Source: Paenibacillus sp. OV219 (GTDB taxonomy: Bacteria; Bacillota; Bacilli; Paenibacillales; Paenibacillaceae). From it: 64,000 nucleotides of DNA. The notes beneath the pieces are model-generated. The model was not told where the DNA came from. It did not search any database and saw only the letters and a list, made by a program, of their open reading frames with translations. Position numbers and translations under genes: made by a program. The DNA is taken from NCBI RefSeq assembly GCF_900110075.1, contig NZ_FOCJ01000001.1, forward strand, positions 620,001 through 684,000, in the 5' to 3' direction. Below, one piece after another: positions 1 to 10,633 of this stretch. Each line of letters starts with the position of its first letter. The first letter of the stretch is position 1.

Positions 1-18
1 AGTATTATAACATTTCTT

Positions 19-24
19 TATAAT
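19..24 (+). promoter_or_regulatory. Candidate sigma-A -10 box
   Basis: A perfect TATAAT lies just inside the window edge. Its -35 partner would fall before base 1, so the promoter cannot be completed. It would drive the short leader reading frame and the CNNM gene that follow. Confidence 0.4.
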
Positions 25-57
25 TTTCAATCCCCGAAGGAGGTGCACCTGTTCGTC

Positions 58-105
58 GTGAGCGTAGTTAACGTCAGCTGCGGGCGGCAAACAGGGAATC
101 GTTGA
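58..105 (+). CDS. Possible 15-residue leader peptide
   Basis: A GTG-initiated frame of 15 codons follows the strongest Shine-Dalgarno in the region, AAGGAGG at 37-43. Its TGA stop (103-105) overlaps the TTG start (102-104) of the next gene as TTGA, an arrangement typical of translational coupling. The next gene has only a weak ribosome site of its own. Spacing from the Shine-Dalgarno to the GTG is somewhat long (14 nt). It could be a true leader peptide or a chance frame; no family is recognisable in so short a product. Confidence 0.3.
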   Translation: MSVVNVSCGRQTGNR

Positions 106-1451
106 GTAGTGACCCGTTACCCTTATTTTTAAGTCTTTTATTAATTGTAGTGCTCGTCTTTCTAAACGGATTTTTCGTTGCAGCTGAGTTTGCGATGGTT
201 AAGGTGAGAAGCAGCCGGATCGATACGCTCGTCCTGGACGGCAATCGCCGCGCAAGTTTTGCTTCGCGGCTTACCAACAATTTGGACGCTTACTTGTCAG
301 CCTGTCAGCTCGGAATTACGCTTGCTTCGCTTGGTCTTGGTTGGGTTGGTGAACCAGCGATCGGGCACATTATTGAGCCCTTGCTCAAAAGTCTTCACCT
401 CGGCGAAGTTGCCGTGTCTACAGTATCCTTTGTACTTGCATTCTCGATTATTACGATATTGCACATCGTTCTTGGCGAATTGGCGCCGAAGACGTATGCT
501 ATTCGTAAGGCTGAGCCTGTCACGCTATGGACGGCGATTCCGCTTATCGCATTCCACAAGCTGATGTACCCGTTCATCTTCTTGCTGAACGGAACGGCAA
601 ACTGGTTGCTGAAGCGTATTGGCATTGAGCCAGCAGCTGAGCATGAATCGGCGCATACCGAGGAAGAAATTCGGATCCTCATGAAAGAAAGCCATAAATC
701 CGGACTAATTGATAATACTGAGCTTACGCTTGTCGATAATATATTTGATTTTGCGGAGACGCATGCGAGAGAGATTATGATTCCGCGGACAGAGATGATC
801 TGTCTATATGCGAACCTATCGTTCGAGGAGAACCAAGCGATTGCGCTCAAGGAGATGCATACACGCTACCCGGTTTGTGACGGCGATAAAGATAACATCA
901 TCGGCTTCGTGCACATTAAAGATTTGCTCAAGGTTACTCAGCAGGGACTATCCGATTTCCGCATCATTACGCGTCCAATGACGACGGTGCCTGATTCGAT
1001 GCATATTAGCGCACTGCTGAAGCTGATGCAGAAGAAGAAGACGCAGATCGCCATACTTATTGATGAATATGGTGGTACCTCTGGTCTTGTAACGCTGGAG
1101 GATATCATGGAAGAAATCGTCGGTGAAATTCAGGATGAATTCGATGAGGAACGCCCTGATATCGAGCCGCGCGAGGGCGATTCACATTCGATTAACGGCA
1201 TGATGTTGATTGAGGAAGTGAACAGCTATTTTGGTCTCGAAATCGAGAGCGACGACTATGACACGATCGGCGGCTGGATGTACGCACAGATCGAGAACCC
1301 GCCTACGAAGGGCGAACGGGTCGTTCATCCGGACGGCATCGAATTTGTAATCGAAGAGACCGATCATCTGCGCATTTCACGTATCGTCATCCGTAAACAG
1401 ACGGAGAACGAAGAGCTTGAGGATGAAGAGCTGCGAGCTGAAACGGGCTAA
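102..1451 (+). CDS. CNNM/CorC-type hemolysin-family membrane protein
   Basis: This 449-residue protein matches the CNNM (DUF21) plus CBS plus CorC_HlyC layout. It has an N-terminal membrane domain with about four hydrophobic segments (residues 6-30 and roughly 60-160), starting with the family signature NGFFVAAEFAMVKVR. Two CBS domains lie near 215-340 and a C-terminal transporter-associated domain near 350-435. Homologues handle Mg2+/Co2+ or membrane ion balance; the old name hemolysin is misleading. The TTG start at 102 is the only one available, since an in-frame stop lies at 69-71. A rho-independent terminator closes it at 1464. The substrate is not shown by the sequence. Confidence 0.88.
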   Translation: MSSDPLPLFLSLLLIVVLVFLNGFFVAAEFAMVKVRSSRIDTLVLDGNRRASFASRLTNNLDAYLSACQLGITLASLGLGWVGEPAIGHIIEPLLKSLHLGEVAVSTVSFVLAFSIITILHIVLGELAPKTYAIRKAEPVTLWTAIPLIAFHKLMYPFIFLLNGTANWLLKRIGIEPAAEHESAHTEEEIRILMKESHKSGLIDNTELTLVDNIFDFAETHAREIMIPRTEMICLYANLSFEENQAIALKEMHTRYPVCDGDKDNIIGFVHIKDLLKVTQQGLSDFRIITRPMTTVPDSMHISALLKLMQKKKTQIAILIDEYGGTSGLVTLEDIMEEIVGEIQDEFDEERPDIEPREGDSHSINGMMLIEEVNSYFGLEIESDDYDTIGGWMYAQIENPPTKGERVVHPDGIEFVIEETDHLRISRIVIRKQTENEELEDEELRAETG

Positions 1452-1463
1452 TTGAAATAGGTG

Positions 1464-1495
1464 GCACTCGAACTTTGGTTCGGGTGCTTTTTTTT
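1464..1495 (+). terminator. Rho-independent terminator of the CNNM gene
   Basis: GCACTCGAAC pairs with GTTCGGGTGC across a 4-base loop, followed by eight Ts. It begins 12 bases after the stop codon of the CNNM gene. Confidence 0.85.
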
Positions 1496-1534
1496 ATAGC
1501 GCCGCTGCAGAGCTACATCATGAGCTCAACTTCC

Positions 1535-1569
1535 AAAAAAAAAAATACCCCACGTCATCCGACGAGGGG
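1535..1569 (-). terminator. Rho-independent terminator of mnmA
   Basis: On the minus strand a GC-rich stem (CCCC-T-CGTC paired with GACG-T-GGGG, one T-T mismatch) is followed by a run of eleven Ts. It sits just past the mnmA stop and faces the terminator of the convergent gene. Confidence 0.82.
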
Positions 1570-1579
1570 CTCCATAACT

Positions 1580-2683
<1,104 letters not shown>

Positions 2684-2751
2684 TTAGACACCTTCCTTTA
2701 GTTCCGGCCCATCTTCCAAACTAACGCGAAGTAAGCCGCTTGCGTTTTTAT

Positions 2752-2757
2752 ATTGTA
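2752..2757 (-). promoter_or_regulatory. Candidate extended -10 for mnmA
   Basis: On the minus strand TGCTACAAT gives an extended -10 (TG-n-TACAAT) about 75 bases before the mnmA start. The -35 region is poor, which is usual for extended -10 promoters. This is inference from consensus only. Confidence 0.35.
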
Positions 2758-2920
2758 GCACATTTTGCAAATGATTTTCATGAAAACGCCATGTTTTCAC
2801 AACATAAAACTCGTCTAATATGTTAACATAGATATGATATGGGAATACCATGGATTGTGATTTCTTGATTGCATCAGCCTTAAAATAGGATTAAGTTTTG
2901 CTTGGGAAGAGGTGCAGCAG

Positions 2921-3340
2921 TTGAAAATTTCTACTAAAGGCCGCTACGGTCTAACGATTATGATGGAGCTTGCAGGCAAATTCGGTGAAGGACCTACATC
3001 GCTTAAAAGTATAGCGGAACGTAATCATTTGTCGGAGCATTACTTGGAGCAGTTGATTGCCCCTTTGCGCAACGCAGGTCTTGTAAAGAGCATTCGCGGA
3101 GCATATGGCGGCTATATTTTGTCCAGAGAGCCAGTAGAAATTACTTCGGGCGACGTCATTCGAATTCTAGAAGGGCCAATCTCTCCGGTTGACTTCACTG
3201 AAGAAGATGATCCAGCCAAGCGCGATCTATGGCTTCGTATTCGCGACAGCATTGCGGAAGTGCTAGACTCGACGACACTTGCAGATCTCGTCTCGTTTAA
3301 GGAAGAGGGTCCGAAGGACTCCTACATGTTCTATATTTAA
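2921..3340 (+). CDS. cymR: Rrf2-family regulator, CymR type
   Basis: A 139-residue winged-helix regulator beginning MKISTKGRYGLTIMMEL, the typical start of B. subtilis CymR. It contains no cysteine, so it cannot carry the Fe-S cluster of IscR or NsrR; this fits CymR, the repressor of cysteine and methionine uptake genes, which acts with CysK. The TTG at 2921 is preferred over the upstream GTG at 2912 because AGAGGTG lies six bases before it and because family members start there. It is followed 13 bases later by the cysteine desulfurase, the same order as in Bacillus. The HTH lies near residues 25-50. Confidence 0.88.
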   Translation: MKISTKGRYGLTIMMELAGKFGEGPTSLKSIAERNHLSEHYLEQLIAPLRNAGLVKSIRGAYGGYILSREPVEITSGDVIRILEGPISPVDFTEEDDPAKRDLWLRIRDSIAEVLDSTTLADLVSFKEEGPKDSYMFYI

Positions 3341-3353
3341 GGATGATGTGCGA

Positions 3354-4511
3354 ATGGAACGGATTTATTATGATCATGCGGCTTCCACGCCGGTACACCC
3401 TGAAGTAGTGAGTGAAATGATGTCTGTCTACACGGGCACATTCGGCAATCCGTCCAGCACACATGCATATGGTCGCGGTTTACGACAGCTGCTAAATCGT
3501 GCGCGTGACATACTTGCATCGAGCATCGGTGCTACACCGGCAGAGATTGTGTTCACTGGAGGCGGAACCGAGAGCGACAACATGGCGCTGATTGGTGCGG
3601 CCAGAGCAGTTCGTAAACAACACGGCAAAACCCATATCATCACGTCTGCGACGGAGCATCACGCTATCCTTCACGCAAGTGAAGCGCTCGAAGAAGAGGG
3701 ATTCCGCGTAACGATATTACCAGTGGACGAGCAAGGAATCGTATCGCCCGCTGATGTGGCAAACGCAATTGAAGCGGAAACCGCGATTATAAGCATCATG
3801 TATGTGAATAATGAGACCGGAACCATTCAGCCGATCCATGAGATTGGCGAACTGGCCCGGTCTCACGGTGTGCTCTTTCATGTTGATGCCGTACAAGCGC
3901 TAGGTACGCTTGCTATTGATCTTAAGCAGTTGCCTGTTGATCTTATGAGCTTCTCCGCCCATAAGATTAATGGGCCGCAAGGCGTTGGCGCACTCTTCGT
4001 GCGTAAAGGTATAACGCTCGAGCCATTCTCACACGGCGGTTCGCAAGAACGAAGTAGACGTGCGGGCACAGAGAATGTTGCCGGCATTGTCGGATTTGCG
4101 AAAGCAGTTGAACTTTCTGTGAAATCAATCGATGAACGGAAACTTTTGCTCAGTCAGCTTCGTCTTAAATGGATAGAGCGGATGATTGAAACGGTAGGAG
4201 CAGATCAGATTGCAATTAACGGTCATGATACGATGCAAGCGCCGCACATTCTAAACATGAGCTTTATCGGCATCAGCTCGGAGACGATGCTCATGAATCT
4301 GGATTTGGCCGGCGTTGCGGCATCTGGCGGATCGGCTTGCACATCAGGTGCGCTTGAACCCTCGTATGTGCTTAGTGCGATGGACGTTTCTATCGAAAGA
4401 CAAGCATCTGCTGTACGATTTAGCTTCGGATTGGGAAATACTATGGAGGAACTCGAGCAGGCCGCAAAAAAAGTTGCAACTTTTATAGGCCGTGTTCGTA
4501 CTAATGCCTAG
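3354..4511 (+). CDS. iscS: Cysteine desulfurase (IscS/YrvO type)
   Basis: A 385-residue class V aminotransferase-fold enzyme that uses pyridoxal phosphate to take sulfur from cysteine as a persulfide. The PLP lysine is K204 in SFSAHKINGPQG, H-V-D-A-V-Q at 176-181 contributes cofactor contacts, and the catalytic cysteine is C329 in SGGSACTSG. The start ATG at 3354 has AAGGATG upstream and gives the normal N terminus (YYDHAAST). Context with cymR and divergent mnmA points to the YrvO role: a dedicated sulfur donor for tRNA thiolation. A general Fe-S or NAD role cannot be excluded. Confidence 0.92.
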   Translation: MERIYYDHAASTPVHPEVVSEMMSVYTGTFGNPSSTHAYGRGLRQLLNRARDILASSIGATPAEIVFTGGGTESDNMALIGAARAVRKQHGKTHIITSATEHHAILHASEALEEEGFRVTILPVDEQGIVSPADVANAIEAETAIISIMYVNNETGTIQPIHEIGELARSHGVLFHVDAVQALGTLAIDLKQLPVDLMSFSAHKINGPQGVGALFVRKGITLEPFSHGGSQERSRRAGTENVAGIVGFAKAVELSVKSIDERKLLLSQLRLKWIERMIETVGADQIAINGHDTMQAPHILNMSFIGISSETMLMNLDLAGVAASGGSACTSGALEPSYVLSAMDVSIERQASAVRFSFGLGNTMEELEQAAKKVATFIGRVRTNA

Positions 4512-4528
4512 GAGGCTTTCCTAATACG

Positions 4529-5080
4529 GTGCTAAGACTACAGCATGTGATCGGGCTTCCGGTCGTTGAGATGAGTGCCGGCAAGCAGGTCGGCCATGTG
4601 AAGGATGCATGGTTTGACGAACACTGGCAGCTCGGCGGAATTATTTTGGACGCCGGCAGACGATTCTTGACCGCAATGAAAGCAGTGCTCTGGAGTGAAG
4701 TGCTCGTCTGCGGATCGGATACCGTTATTATTATGAATACGGCATCTGTACGGAAGACGAAGCAAGCAGAAATTCAGCGTTCGTTCCATACTGGAATGAT
4801 CCGTTTGAAAGATTTACCCGTCGTGACTACTGATGGTGAACAACTTGGCCGAGTATCCGATGTTTATTTTGATCAATTACAGGGTACACAAATAGTAGGC
4901 TATGAGTTGACTGATGGTTTTATAGCGGACATGATGGAAGGCCGTAAGTGGCTTCCGGTGCCGCGACTAACAGAGGAAGTCATGCTCGGAGAGAATGTCA
5001 TAATTGTACCGGCCGGCAGCGAGGCATACCTTACCCCGGTCGCAGTTTCTGAGTCGGATATAGGGAGAAATGAACGATGA
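4529..5080 (+). CDS. PRC-barrel domain protein (YrrD-like)
   Basis: This 183-residue soluble protein contains two PRC-barrel repeats, near residues 5-75 (GLPVVEMSAGKQVGHVKDAWFD) and 90-165 (DLPVVTTDGEQLGRVSDVYFD). PRC barrels are small beta domains found in the photosynthetic reaction centre H subunit and in the ribosome maturation factor RimM; the family in Bacillus is YrrD, of unknown function. The GTG start follows AGGAGG within the end of iscS. It overlaps the next small gene by four bases (ATGA), so the two are probably translated together. Confidence 0.8.
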   Translation: MLRLQHVIGLPVVEMSAGKQVGHVKDAWFDEHWQLGGIILDAGRRFLTAMKAVLWSEVLVCGSDTVIIMNTASVRKTKQAEIQRSFHTGMIRLKDLPVVTTDGEQLGRVSDVYFDQLQGTQIVGYELTDGFIADMMEGRKWLPVPRLTEEVMLGENVIIVPAGSEAYLTPVAVSESDIGRNER

Positions 5081-5271
5081 AATGCCCAAATTGCAGTTCC
5101 AAGGATATCGGTAAAATCGGATCGCACCAGTATTATTGCTGGGGCTGCTTCATTGAATTGACGGTGAATGGCGAGAAGATGTCTGTGTACCAGGTTGAAG
5201 AAGACGGTACGCTGAGCTCGCTGGACGATCTATTCTTTGAAGATGATATGCCGCAGGTGCATGCGAATTAA
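5077..5271 (+). CDS. Small zinc-ribbon-like protein
   Basis: A 64-residue protein with a CPNC pair at residues 3-6 and a CWGC pair near 21-24, which together would form a one-metal zinc ribbon. The remainder is acidic. It overlaps the PRC-barrel gene by ATGA and ends the operon before a strong terminator. The function is unknown; the pairing with a PRC-barrel protein suggests a shared role. Confidence 0.75.
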   Translation: MKCPNCSSKDIGKIGSHQYYCWGCFIELTVNGEKMSVYQVEEDGTLSSLDDLFFEDDMPQVHAN

Positions 5272-5290
5272 TGCATCATAAGGAACAGTT

Positions 5291-5321
5291 AGACGACCTC
5301 TGGCGAGAGGTCGTCTTTTTT
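5291..5321 (+). terminator. Rho-independent terminator
   Basis: AGACGACCTC pairs perfectly with GAGGTCGTCT over a six-base loop and runs into six Ts. It closes the cymR-iscS-PRC-zinc-ribbon cluster. Confidence 0.9.
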
Positions 5322-5449
5322 ATGAACCTTGAGCGATATTGATCTATCACTTTAGGTTCTCTTTGCTTAAGGGGATGAAAACGACAGCCTGTACATATAC
5401 TGTTAGTACGTTTGCTATTTTTTGCGCGTCCAAGGGAGGAGTCAGTGCC

Positions 5450-6520
5450 GTGGAACGCTTTACGAACAATCGTCTATTTGTATGGCTCGTCTATCTGATT
5501 CTTGGGCTGGTTGCCCTTTATTTGCTGCTGCTGCTGAAGCCGATTATCGTACATATTTATGTTTTTCTGCGCGCGGTATTTGCACCGTTCTTAATTGCAA
5601 TGATTATTTCATATGTGCTCAATCCGATTGTCAGTCTGCTGAACGAACGCAGAGTACCTAGGACGATCGCGGTTCTGCTCATCTATGCGGTGTTCTGTGG
5701 GACGTTAACCGTCATACTGATGAACGCCATTCCGATGTTTCTGGAGCAGCTGCAGGAGCTGAATGAGCATATGCCGGATTTGACGATGAAGGCGCAGGGG
5801 ATCGTGAATGACCTGAACAATTCATCGTTTCTGCCCGAGAGCATTCGCGGCGGGATTAACAAGTCGATATACAAGCTGGAGAAGCAGAGCTCAGACGCAA
5901 TTTTCAGCTTCATTAATAACATCGGGGCGATGATCAACATCGTATTTATTGCGTTCATCATCCCGTTTCTGGCGTTCTATATATTGAAAGACTTCGAGGT
6001 GTTTGAGCGGACGCTGCTGACCTATGTGCCCAAATCGCATCGCAAGCATGCCGTCAGGCTGTTAAAAGATATCGACAATGCGCTTGGCAGCTACATTCGT
6101 GGTCAGTTTCTCGTCTGTGTCATTGTAGGCACACTCGCTTATGTAGGATATTTGATTATCGGTATGCCATATGCGCTGCTGCTCGCAAGTGTAGTAGCTG
6201 TGACGAACATTATCCCGTATCTAGGTCCGTTCTTCGGCGCAGCGCCTGCGCTTGTAATGGCCTCAACGGTTTCTGTCAAAATGATGCTGCTCGTCGTTGT
6301 CGTCAATACCGCCTGCCAAATCCTTGAGGGCAACATTATTTCGCCGCAAGTGGTGGGCAGAACGCTGCATATGCATCCACTGTCGATTATATTCGTGCTG
6401 CTCGTCGGTGGCGAGCTGGCCGGTATTGTTGGCATGATTCTAGCGGTTCCGATTTTCGCTGCGCTAAAGGTTATCATTCAGCATTTCTTCGCTTATTACG
6501 TTAGGCGAAAGACGGTTTGA
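5450..6520 (+). CDS. AI-2E family transporter (YrrI-like)
   Basis: A 356-residue membrane protein with about seven to eight hydrophobic segments in the pattern of the AI-2E exporter/TqsA family: a paired N-terminal hairpin, a long soluble stretch (residues 100-160), then a C-terminal bundle containing the GQFLVCVIVGTLAYVGYLIIG and NIIPYLGPFFGA motifs. The GTG at 5450 is preferred over upstream in-frame starts because GGGAGGAG lies just before it. The same gene (yrrI) precedes alaS in B. subtilis. The substrate is unknown; autoinducer-2 export is demonstrated only for some relatives. Confidence 0.85.
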   Translation: MERFTNNRLFVWLVYLILGLVALYLLLLLKPIIVHIYVFLRAVFAPFLIAMIISYVLNPIVSLLNERRVPRTIAVLLIYAVFCGTLTVILMNAIPMFLEQLQELNEHMPDLTMKAQGIVNDLNNSSFLPESIRGGINKSIYKLEKQSSDAIFSFINNIGAMINIVFIAFIIPFLAFYILKDFEVFERTLLTYVPKSHRKHAVRLLKDIDNALGSYIRGQFLVCVIVGTLAYVGYLIIGMPYALLLASVVAVTNIIPYLGPFFGAAPALVMASTVSVKMMLLVVVVNTACQILEGNIISPQVVGRTLHMHPLSIIFVLLVGGELAGIVGMILAVPIFAALKVIIQHFFAYYVRRKTV

Positions 6521-6546
6521 CATTGTATGCCTCTTATGGATATACT
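6517..6546 (+). promoter_or_regulatory. Sigma-A promoter of alaS
   Basis: TTGACA at 6517-6522 and TATACT at 6541-6546 are separated by 18 bases. The -35 box overlaps the stop codon of the preceding permease gene. It would start transcription near 6553, at the head of the T-box leader. Confidence 0.75.
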
Positions 6547-6552
6547 AATGGC

Positions 6553-6850
6553 AACTACGTCAACCGAATATCGAAATCGTAGATGAAACATAAAGTAAGT
6601 CATAGACCGCTGCCCAGAGATAGAATTTCTTCGTGTGTGCTGTAAGGCGCCCACGTCGGCTGTGAGAATTCTAACGGCGAAGGATGGCTGAAAGCTGGTT
6701 TCGGAGAGTGAATGAACTTCACCGGGTGGACCCGTTAACGTCTAACTAAGGAGATTGCTTTGCTAATCGCGGGTAGATGCGAATATGCATGCAATAACCA
6801 GGGTGGTACCGCGAATGATTCGTCCCTGTTTTTTAGGGGCGTTTTTTTTA
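6553..6850 (+). ncRNA. T-box leader riboswitch of alaS
   Basis: The leader senses uncharged tRNA and lets transcription pass into alaS. The conserved antiterminator element AGGGTGGTACCGCG is at 6800-6813, and the terminator stem (CGTCCCT paired with AGGGGCG, 6821-6841) ends in eight Ts at 6842-6849. A Stem I is visible around TAGAATT (6621-6627) pairing with AATTCTA (6667-6673), with a nearby AGAGA motif. GCT triplets are present at 6687-6689, but I could not place the specifier loop with certainty by eye. Alanine specificity is therefore inferred from the downstream gene. Confidence 0.92.
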
Positions 6851-6881
6851 TTTTCTATTAAATTTTGGGGGTTGAACGATT

Positions 6882-9518
6882 ATGAAAGCAAGTGAAATCC
6901 GTTCGAAGTGGCTCTCTTTCTTCGAGAGCAAAGGCCATAAAATTGAGCCGAGCGCTTCCTTAGTTCCGCATAATGATCCTTCATTGCTCTGGATTAACGC
7001 AGGTATGGCGCCGTTAAAGCCTTATTTTGACGGTCGTGTCATCCCTGACAATCCGCGTATTACGAACTCGCAGAAATGTATCCGTACAAATGATATCGAG
7101 AATGTCGGCAAGACTCGCCGTCACCAGACGATGTTTGAGATGCTCGGAAACTTCTCGATCGGCGATTATTTCAAAGAAGAAGTCATCACTTGGGCATGGG
7201 AGTTCCTGACTAGCCCACAATGGATTGGCTTCGATCCAGAACGTCTGTCCGTTACGGTTTATCCAGAGGACGAGGAAGCATTCCGCTATTGGAATGAGAA
7301 GATCGGCCTTCCTGCAGAGCGTATTTACCGCTTGGAGGAGAACTTCTGGGACATCGGCGAAGGCCCTTGCGGACCTTGTACGGAGATCTTCTATGACCGC
7401 GGCGATGCGTTCGGTGACCTGAATGATCCGGAATGCTGGCCTGGCGGAGAAAACGAACGGTTCCTTGAAGTATGGAACCTTGTATTTTCGCAATATAATC
7501 ATAATAAGGACGGCAGCTACACGCCGCTGCCTAATAAGAATATCGATACAGGCGCAGGTCTTGAGCGTTTGACTTCGATTCTGCAAAATGTCGATTCAAA
7601 CTTCGATACGGATCTGTTCCGTTCGATCATTGATCGTACTTGCCAAATCGCAAATGTAACGTACCACACCGATGCAGAGAACGACATCGCGCTGAAGGTC
7701 ATTGCTGACCATATTCGTACGGTGGCATTCGCAGTTGGCGACGGCGTTATGCCTTCTAATGAAGGCCGCGGTTATGTTATCCGCCGCTTGCTCCGCCGCG
7801 CGGTTCGTTACGGCAAGACGCTTGGCGTTGATCGTCCGTTCCTGTTTGAGCTCGTTAGCGTGGTAGGCGAGATTATGGGCAGCCATTACCCAGAAGTTGT
7901 CGATAAGCGCGAATTCATCGAGAGAGTCATCCGTACCGAAGAAGAGCGTTTCCATGAGACACTTTCCGATGGTCTGGCGTTGCTCGGTGACTTGGTTAAA
8001 ACAGCCCAAGCAGGCGGCATCACACAAATTAGCGGACCGGATGCATTCAAGCTATATGACACGTATGGCTTCCCATTCGATCTGACGGAAGACTTTGCTG
8101 CTGAGCAAGGAATGACTGTTGACCGTAATGGCTTTGACGTTTCGATGGAAGAGCAGCGTACTCGTGCGCGTGCAGCGCGCCAAGACACTGGCGGCATGAA
8201 TGTTCAAGGCGGACCGCTTGCTGATTTCACGACGAAATCCGAATTTGTCGGTTACCAGGATCTGACGATTGAAGGCGCAACAGTCGTTGCGATCGTAAAC
8301 GGTGATGCGCTTGATGATTCTGCTTCTGAAGGAAGTGACGTGCTTGTCATTCTTGATCGCACGACGTTCTACGCAGAGAGCGGCGGTCAAATCGGCGACA
8401 GCGGTACGATTACAGGCGAAGGCTTCACGCTCACAGTAGAAAATGTGACGAAAGCACCACATGGTCAGCCCGTACACCACGCTGTTGTCACGAGCGGAAC
8501 TGTTAAAGTTGGTGACCAAGTACAAACAGCTGTATCGACGCAATCACGTGAAGATACAATCAAGAACCACACGGCAACGCACTTGCTTCACCGCGCTCTG
8601 AAAGATGTGCTCGGCGAGCATGTTAACCAAGCTGGTTCCCTCGTTGAGCCAGATCGTCTTCGCTTCGACTTCTCGCACTTCGGCAGCATTACGCCGGAAG
8701 AACTGACGGAGATCGAACGCCGCGTCAATCAGCAAATTTGGCTTGGCACTGCGCTTGAGATCGACTACAAGACGCTTTCGGAAGCGAAGGAAATGGGCGC
8801 AATGGCTCTATTCGGCGAGAAGTACGGCGATGTTGTCCGCGTTGTTCGTGTCGGTGGCTACAGCCTAGAGCTATGCGGCGGCTGCCACGTAGTGAACACT
8901 GCGCAGATCGGTCTGTTCAAGCTCGTCAGCGAGAGCGGCATCGGATCTGGCGTTCGCCGGATCGAAGCTGTAACTGGCCGTAACGCGTACCTGTATATGG
9001 AAGGTCAGCTGGATCAGCTGAAGCAAGCGGCTTCGCTGCTGAAGACGAACTTGAACGATGTGCCTAAGCGTATAGAAGCGCTACACGTCCAAGTGAAGGA
9101 GCTCGCTCGCGAGAACGAATCGCTGCAAGGCAAGCTGAGCCGGATCGAAGCGGGCTCGCTTGAATCTCAGGTGAAGGTCGTTAATGGCGTAACTGTGCTC
9201 GCTGCACAAGTAAATGCTCCGTCCATGGACGCGCTTCGCGGCATCGTGGATGAGCTGAAAGTGAAGCTGCAAGGCGCAGTTATCGTACTCGGTGCTGTTG
9301 CTGAAGACAAAGTTAACCTCGTCGCAGCAGTTGCTCCAGAGCTTGTGAAGCAAGGCTTCAACGCAGGAAAGATCGTCAAAGAAGCGGCTGCAGCATGCGG
9401 CGGCGGCGGCGGCGGACGCCCGGATATGGCGCAAGCAGGCGGGAAAGATCCGTCAAAACTGGGCGAAGCGCTCCAAATTGCCGAAGAACTGGTTCTCTCG
9501 CAGGCAAATGTGATATGA
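6882..9518 (+). CDS. alaS: Alanyl-tRNA synthetase
   Basis: Full-length 878-residue AlaRS. The class II catalytic domain occupies about the first 240 residues with motif 2 near [18 protein letters not shown]. The editing domain carries the zinc ligands H563 and H567 (HTATH) and C665 and H669 (CGGCH), which remove mischarged serine and glycine. A coiled coil and the C-Ala domain follow, ending in a glycine-rich loop ([16 protein letters not shown]). The ATG follows the T-box terminator by 30 bases. The downstream ireB and ruvX genes probably share its transcript. Confidence 0.98.
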   Translation: MKASEIRSKWLSFFESKGHKIEPSASLVPHNDPSLLWINAGMAPLKPYFDGRVIPDNPRITNSQKCIRTNDIENVGKTRRHQTMFEMLGNFSIGDYFKEEVITWAWEFLTSPQWIGFDPERLSVTVYPEDEEAFRYWNEKIGLPAERIYRLEENFWDIGEGPCGPCTEIFYDRGDAFGDLNDPECWPGGENERFLEVWNLVFSQYNHNKDGSYTPLPNKNIDTGAGLERLTSILQNVDSNFDTDLFRSIIDRTCQIANVTYHTDAENDIALKVIADHIRTVAFAVGDGVMPSNEGRGYVIRRLLRRAVRYGKTLGVDRPFLFELVSVVGEIMGSHYPEVVDKREFIERVIRTEEERFHETLSDGLALLGDLVKTAQAGGITQISGPDAFKLYDTYGFPFDLTEDFAAEQGMTVDRNGFDVSMEEQRTRARAARQDTGGMNVQGGPLADFTTKSEFVGYQDLTIEGATVVAIVNGDALDDSASEGSDVLVILDRTTFYAESGGQIGDSGTITGEGFTLTVENVTKAPHGQPVHHAVVTSGTVKVGDQVQTAVSTQSREDTIKNHTATHLLHRALKDVLGEHVNQAGSLVEPDRLRFDFSHFGSITPEELTEIERRVNQQIWLGTALEIDYKTLSEAKEMGAMALFGEKYGDVVRVVRVGGYSLELCGGCHVVNTAQIGLFKLVSESGIGSGVRRIEAVTGRNAYLYMEGQLDQLKQAASLLKTNLNDVPKRIEALHVQVKELARENESLQGKLSRIEAGSLESQVKVVNGVTVLAAQVNAPSMDALRGIVDELKVKLQGAVIVLGAVAEDKVNLVAAVAPELVKQGFNAGKIVKEAAAACGGGGGGRPDMAQAGGKDPSKLGEALQIAEELVLSQANVI

Positions 9519-9567
9519 TAGCAATATTAAACGGCTGTTAAGCGGCTTGGAAAGTGAGGTGCTGGCG

Positions 9568-9831
9568 ATGAATTCAATGGACAAGACAATGAAATTTGAC
9601 GTGAAGGCGGAAGGGCTGGAAGCTTCTTCGAAAGAAATTATGCTTACGGTGTATGATGCACTGCTTGAGAAGGATTACAATCCGATTAACCAGATTGTCG
9701 GTTATCTATTGTCCGGAGATCCCGCATACATTCCGCGGCATAACAATGCTCGAAGTTTAATTCGAAGGAAAGAACGAGACGAGCTCATTGAAGAGCTGGT
9801 ACGTTCCTACTTAAGTCAGCACAGCAAATAA
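9568..9831 (+). CDS. ireB: IreB-family regulatory phosphoprotein (YrzL)
   Basis: An 87-residue protein matching the UPF0297/IreB family, including [20 protein letters not shown] and [13 protein letters not shown]. In Enterococcus IreB is phosphorylated by the serine/threonine kinase IreK and affects cephalosporin tolerance; in Bacillus it is YrzL. The ATG at 9568 has GAGGTG nine bases before it and gives the usual family N terminus, better than the TTG at 9547. The alaS-ireB-ruvX order is conserved across Firmicutes. Confidence 0.93.
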   Translation: MNSMDKTMKFDVKAEGLEASSKEIMLTVYDALLEKDYNPINQIVGYLLSGDPAYIPRHNNARSLIRRKERDELIEELVRSYLSQHSK

Positions 9832-9862
9832 TGAAGCTCATGGAAAAGAGGCACCAGGTCGT

Positions 9863-10279
9863 ATGCGTCTGATGGGATTGGATTACGGCGACCGCCGAAT
9901 TGGCGTAGCCGTCAGCGATGCATTCGGCTGGACCGCGCAAGGCGTCGGTGTCGTGGAGAAACGTCGCGACAACGGTGAGGTTGGAGTCATTGCCCAGCTT
10001 GTGAAGGAACACGAAGTTTCTGAGATTGTAGTCGGTCTGCCCAAGAACATGAATGGCACTATCGGGCCGCGTGGCGAAATTTGCATCGCATTCGCAGAGG
10101 ATTTACAGCAGAAGCTAAATTTACCCGTACACCTTTGGGACGAACGGCTAACGACCGTGGCCGCAGAGCGCACATTGCTTGAGGCAGACGTTAGCCGTAA
10201 GAAGCGAAAGTTAGTGGTGGACAAAATGGCGGCAGCGCTAATTTTGCAAAATTATCTCGATTCTAAAACGAAAAGGTGA
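9863..10279 (+). CDS. ruvX: Putative pre-16S rRNA nuclease / Holliday junction resolvase RuvX
   Basis: A 138-residue RNase H-fold protein of the YqgF family. The first catalytic aspartate is in MGLDYGDRRIGVAVSD, the second acidic site in VHLWDERLTTVAAER, and the third near VVDKMAAALILQ. E. coli YqgF processes the 5' end of pre-16S rRNA; resolvase activity was proposed from fold similarity. Normal length, in the conserved order after ireB and immediately before a DUF1292 gene. Confidence 0.93.
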   Translation: MRLMGLDYGDRRIGVAVSDAFGWTAQGVGVVEKRRDNGEVGVIAQLVKEHEVSEIVVGLPKNMNGTIGPRGEICIAFAEDLQQKLNLPVHLWDERLTTVAAERTLLEADVSRKKRKLVVDKMAAALILQNYLDSKTKR

Positions 10280-10287
10280 GGGTAACG

Positions 10288-10599
10288 ATGACAAAGGACG
10301 ACATGCAGTTTGAAGAGCCGGAAATCATCTACATTCCAGATGAAGATGGCAACGAAGAAGAATTCGAGGTAGTCATGAAGTTCGAAGTAGACGGCTCCGA
10401 TCAGAAATATATGATGGTCGTGCCGCTTAATGTCGAAACAAGCGAAGAAGATGATGAGGATTCTGATGAGGTTTACGCCTTCCGTTATGAGGAAGACGGC
10501 GACGATCTGAAGCTCTACACCATCGAAGACGAAGAAGAGTGGAACATGGTTGAAGAAACGTTCAACACGCTTCTCGCTGAGATCGACGATAACGACTAA
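10288..10599 (+). CDS. DUF1292 protein (YrzB-like), copy 1
   Basis: A 103-residue very acidic protein with the DUF1292 signature (IIYIPDEDGNEEEFEVV and YMMVVPL). The ATG at 10288 has AAGGTGAGGG upstream that overlaps the end of ruvX. This is the partner gene yrzB in the Bacillus alaS cluster; its function is unknown. It is followed by a second, shorter homologue, suggesting a tandem duplication. Confidence 0.85.
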   Translation: MTKDDMQFEEPEIIYIPDEDGNEEEFEVVMKFEVDGSDQKYMMVVPLNVETSEEDDEDSDEVYAFRYEEDGDDLKLYTIEDEEEWNMVEETFNTLLAEIDDND

Positions 10600-10633
10600 C
10601 AGCCATCCGTGTGGTTGAAGGGAGCTCTAAACA

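Noticed and set aside
7014-7586. A 190-codon minus-strand frame inside alaS
   Set aside because: It is a shadow of the alaS coding strand with no start signal and unlikely composition.
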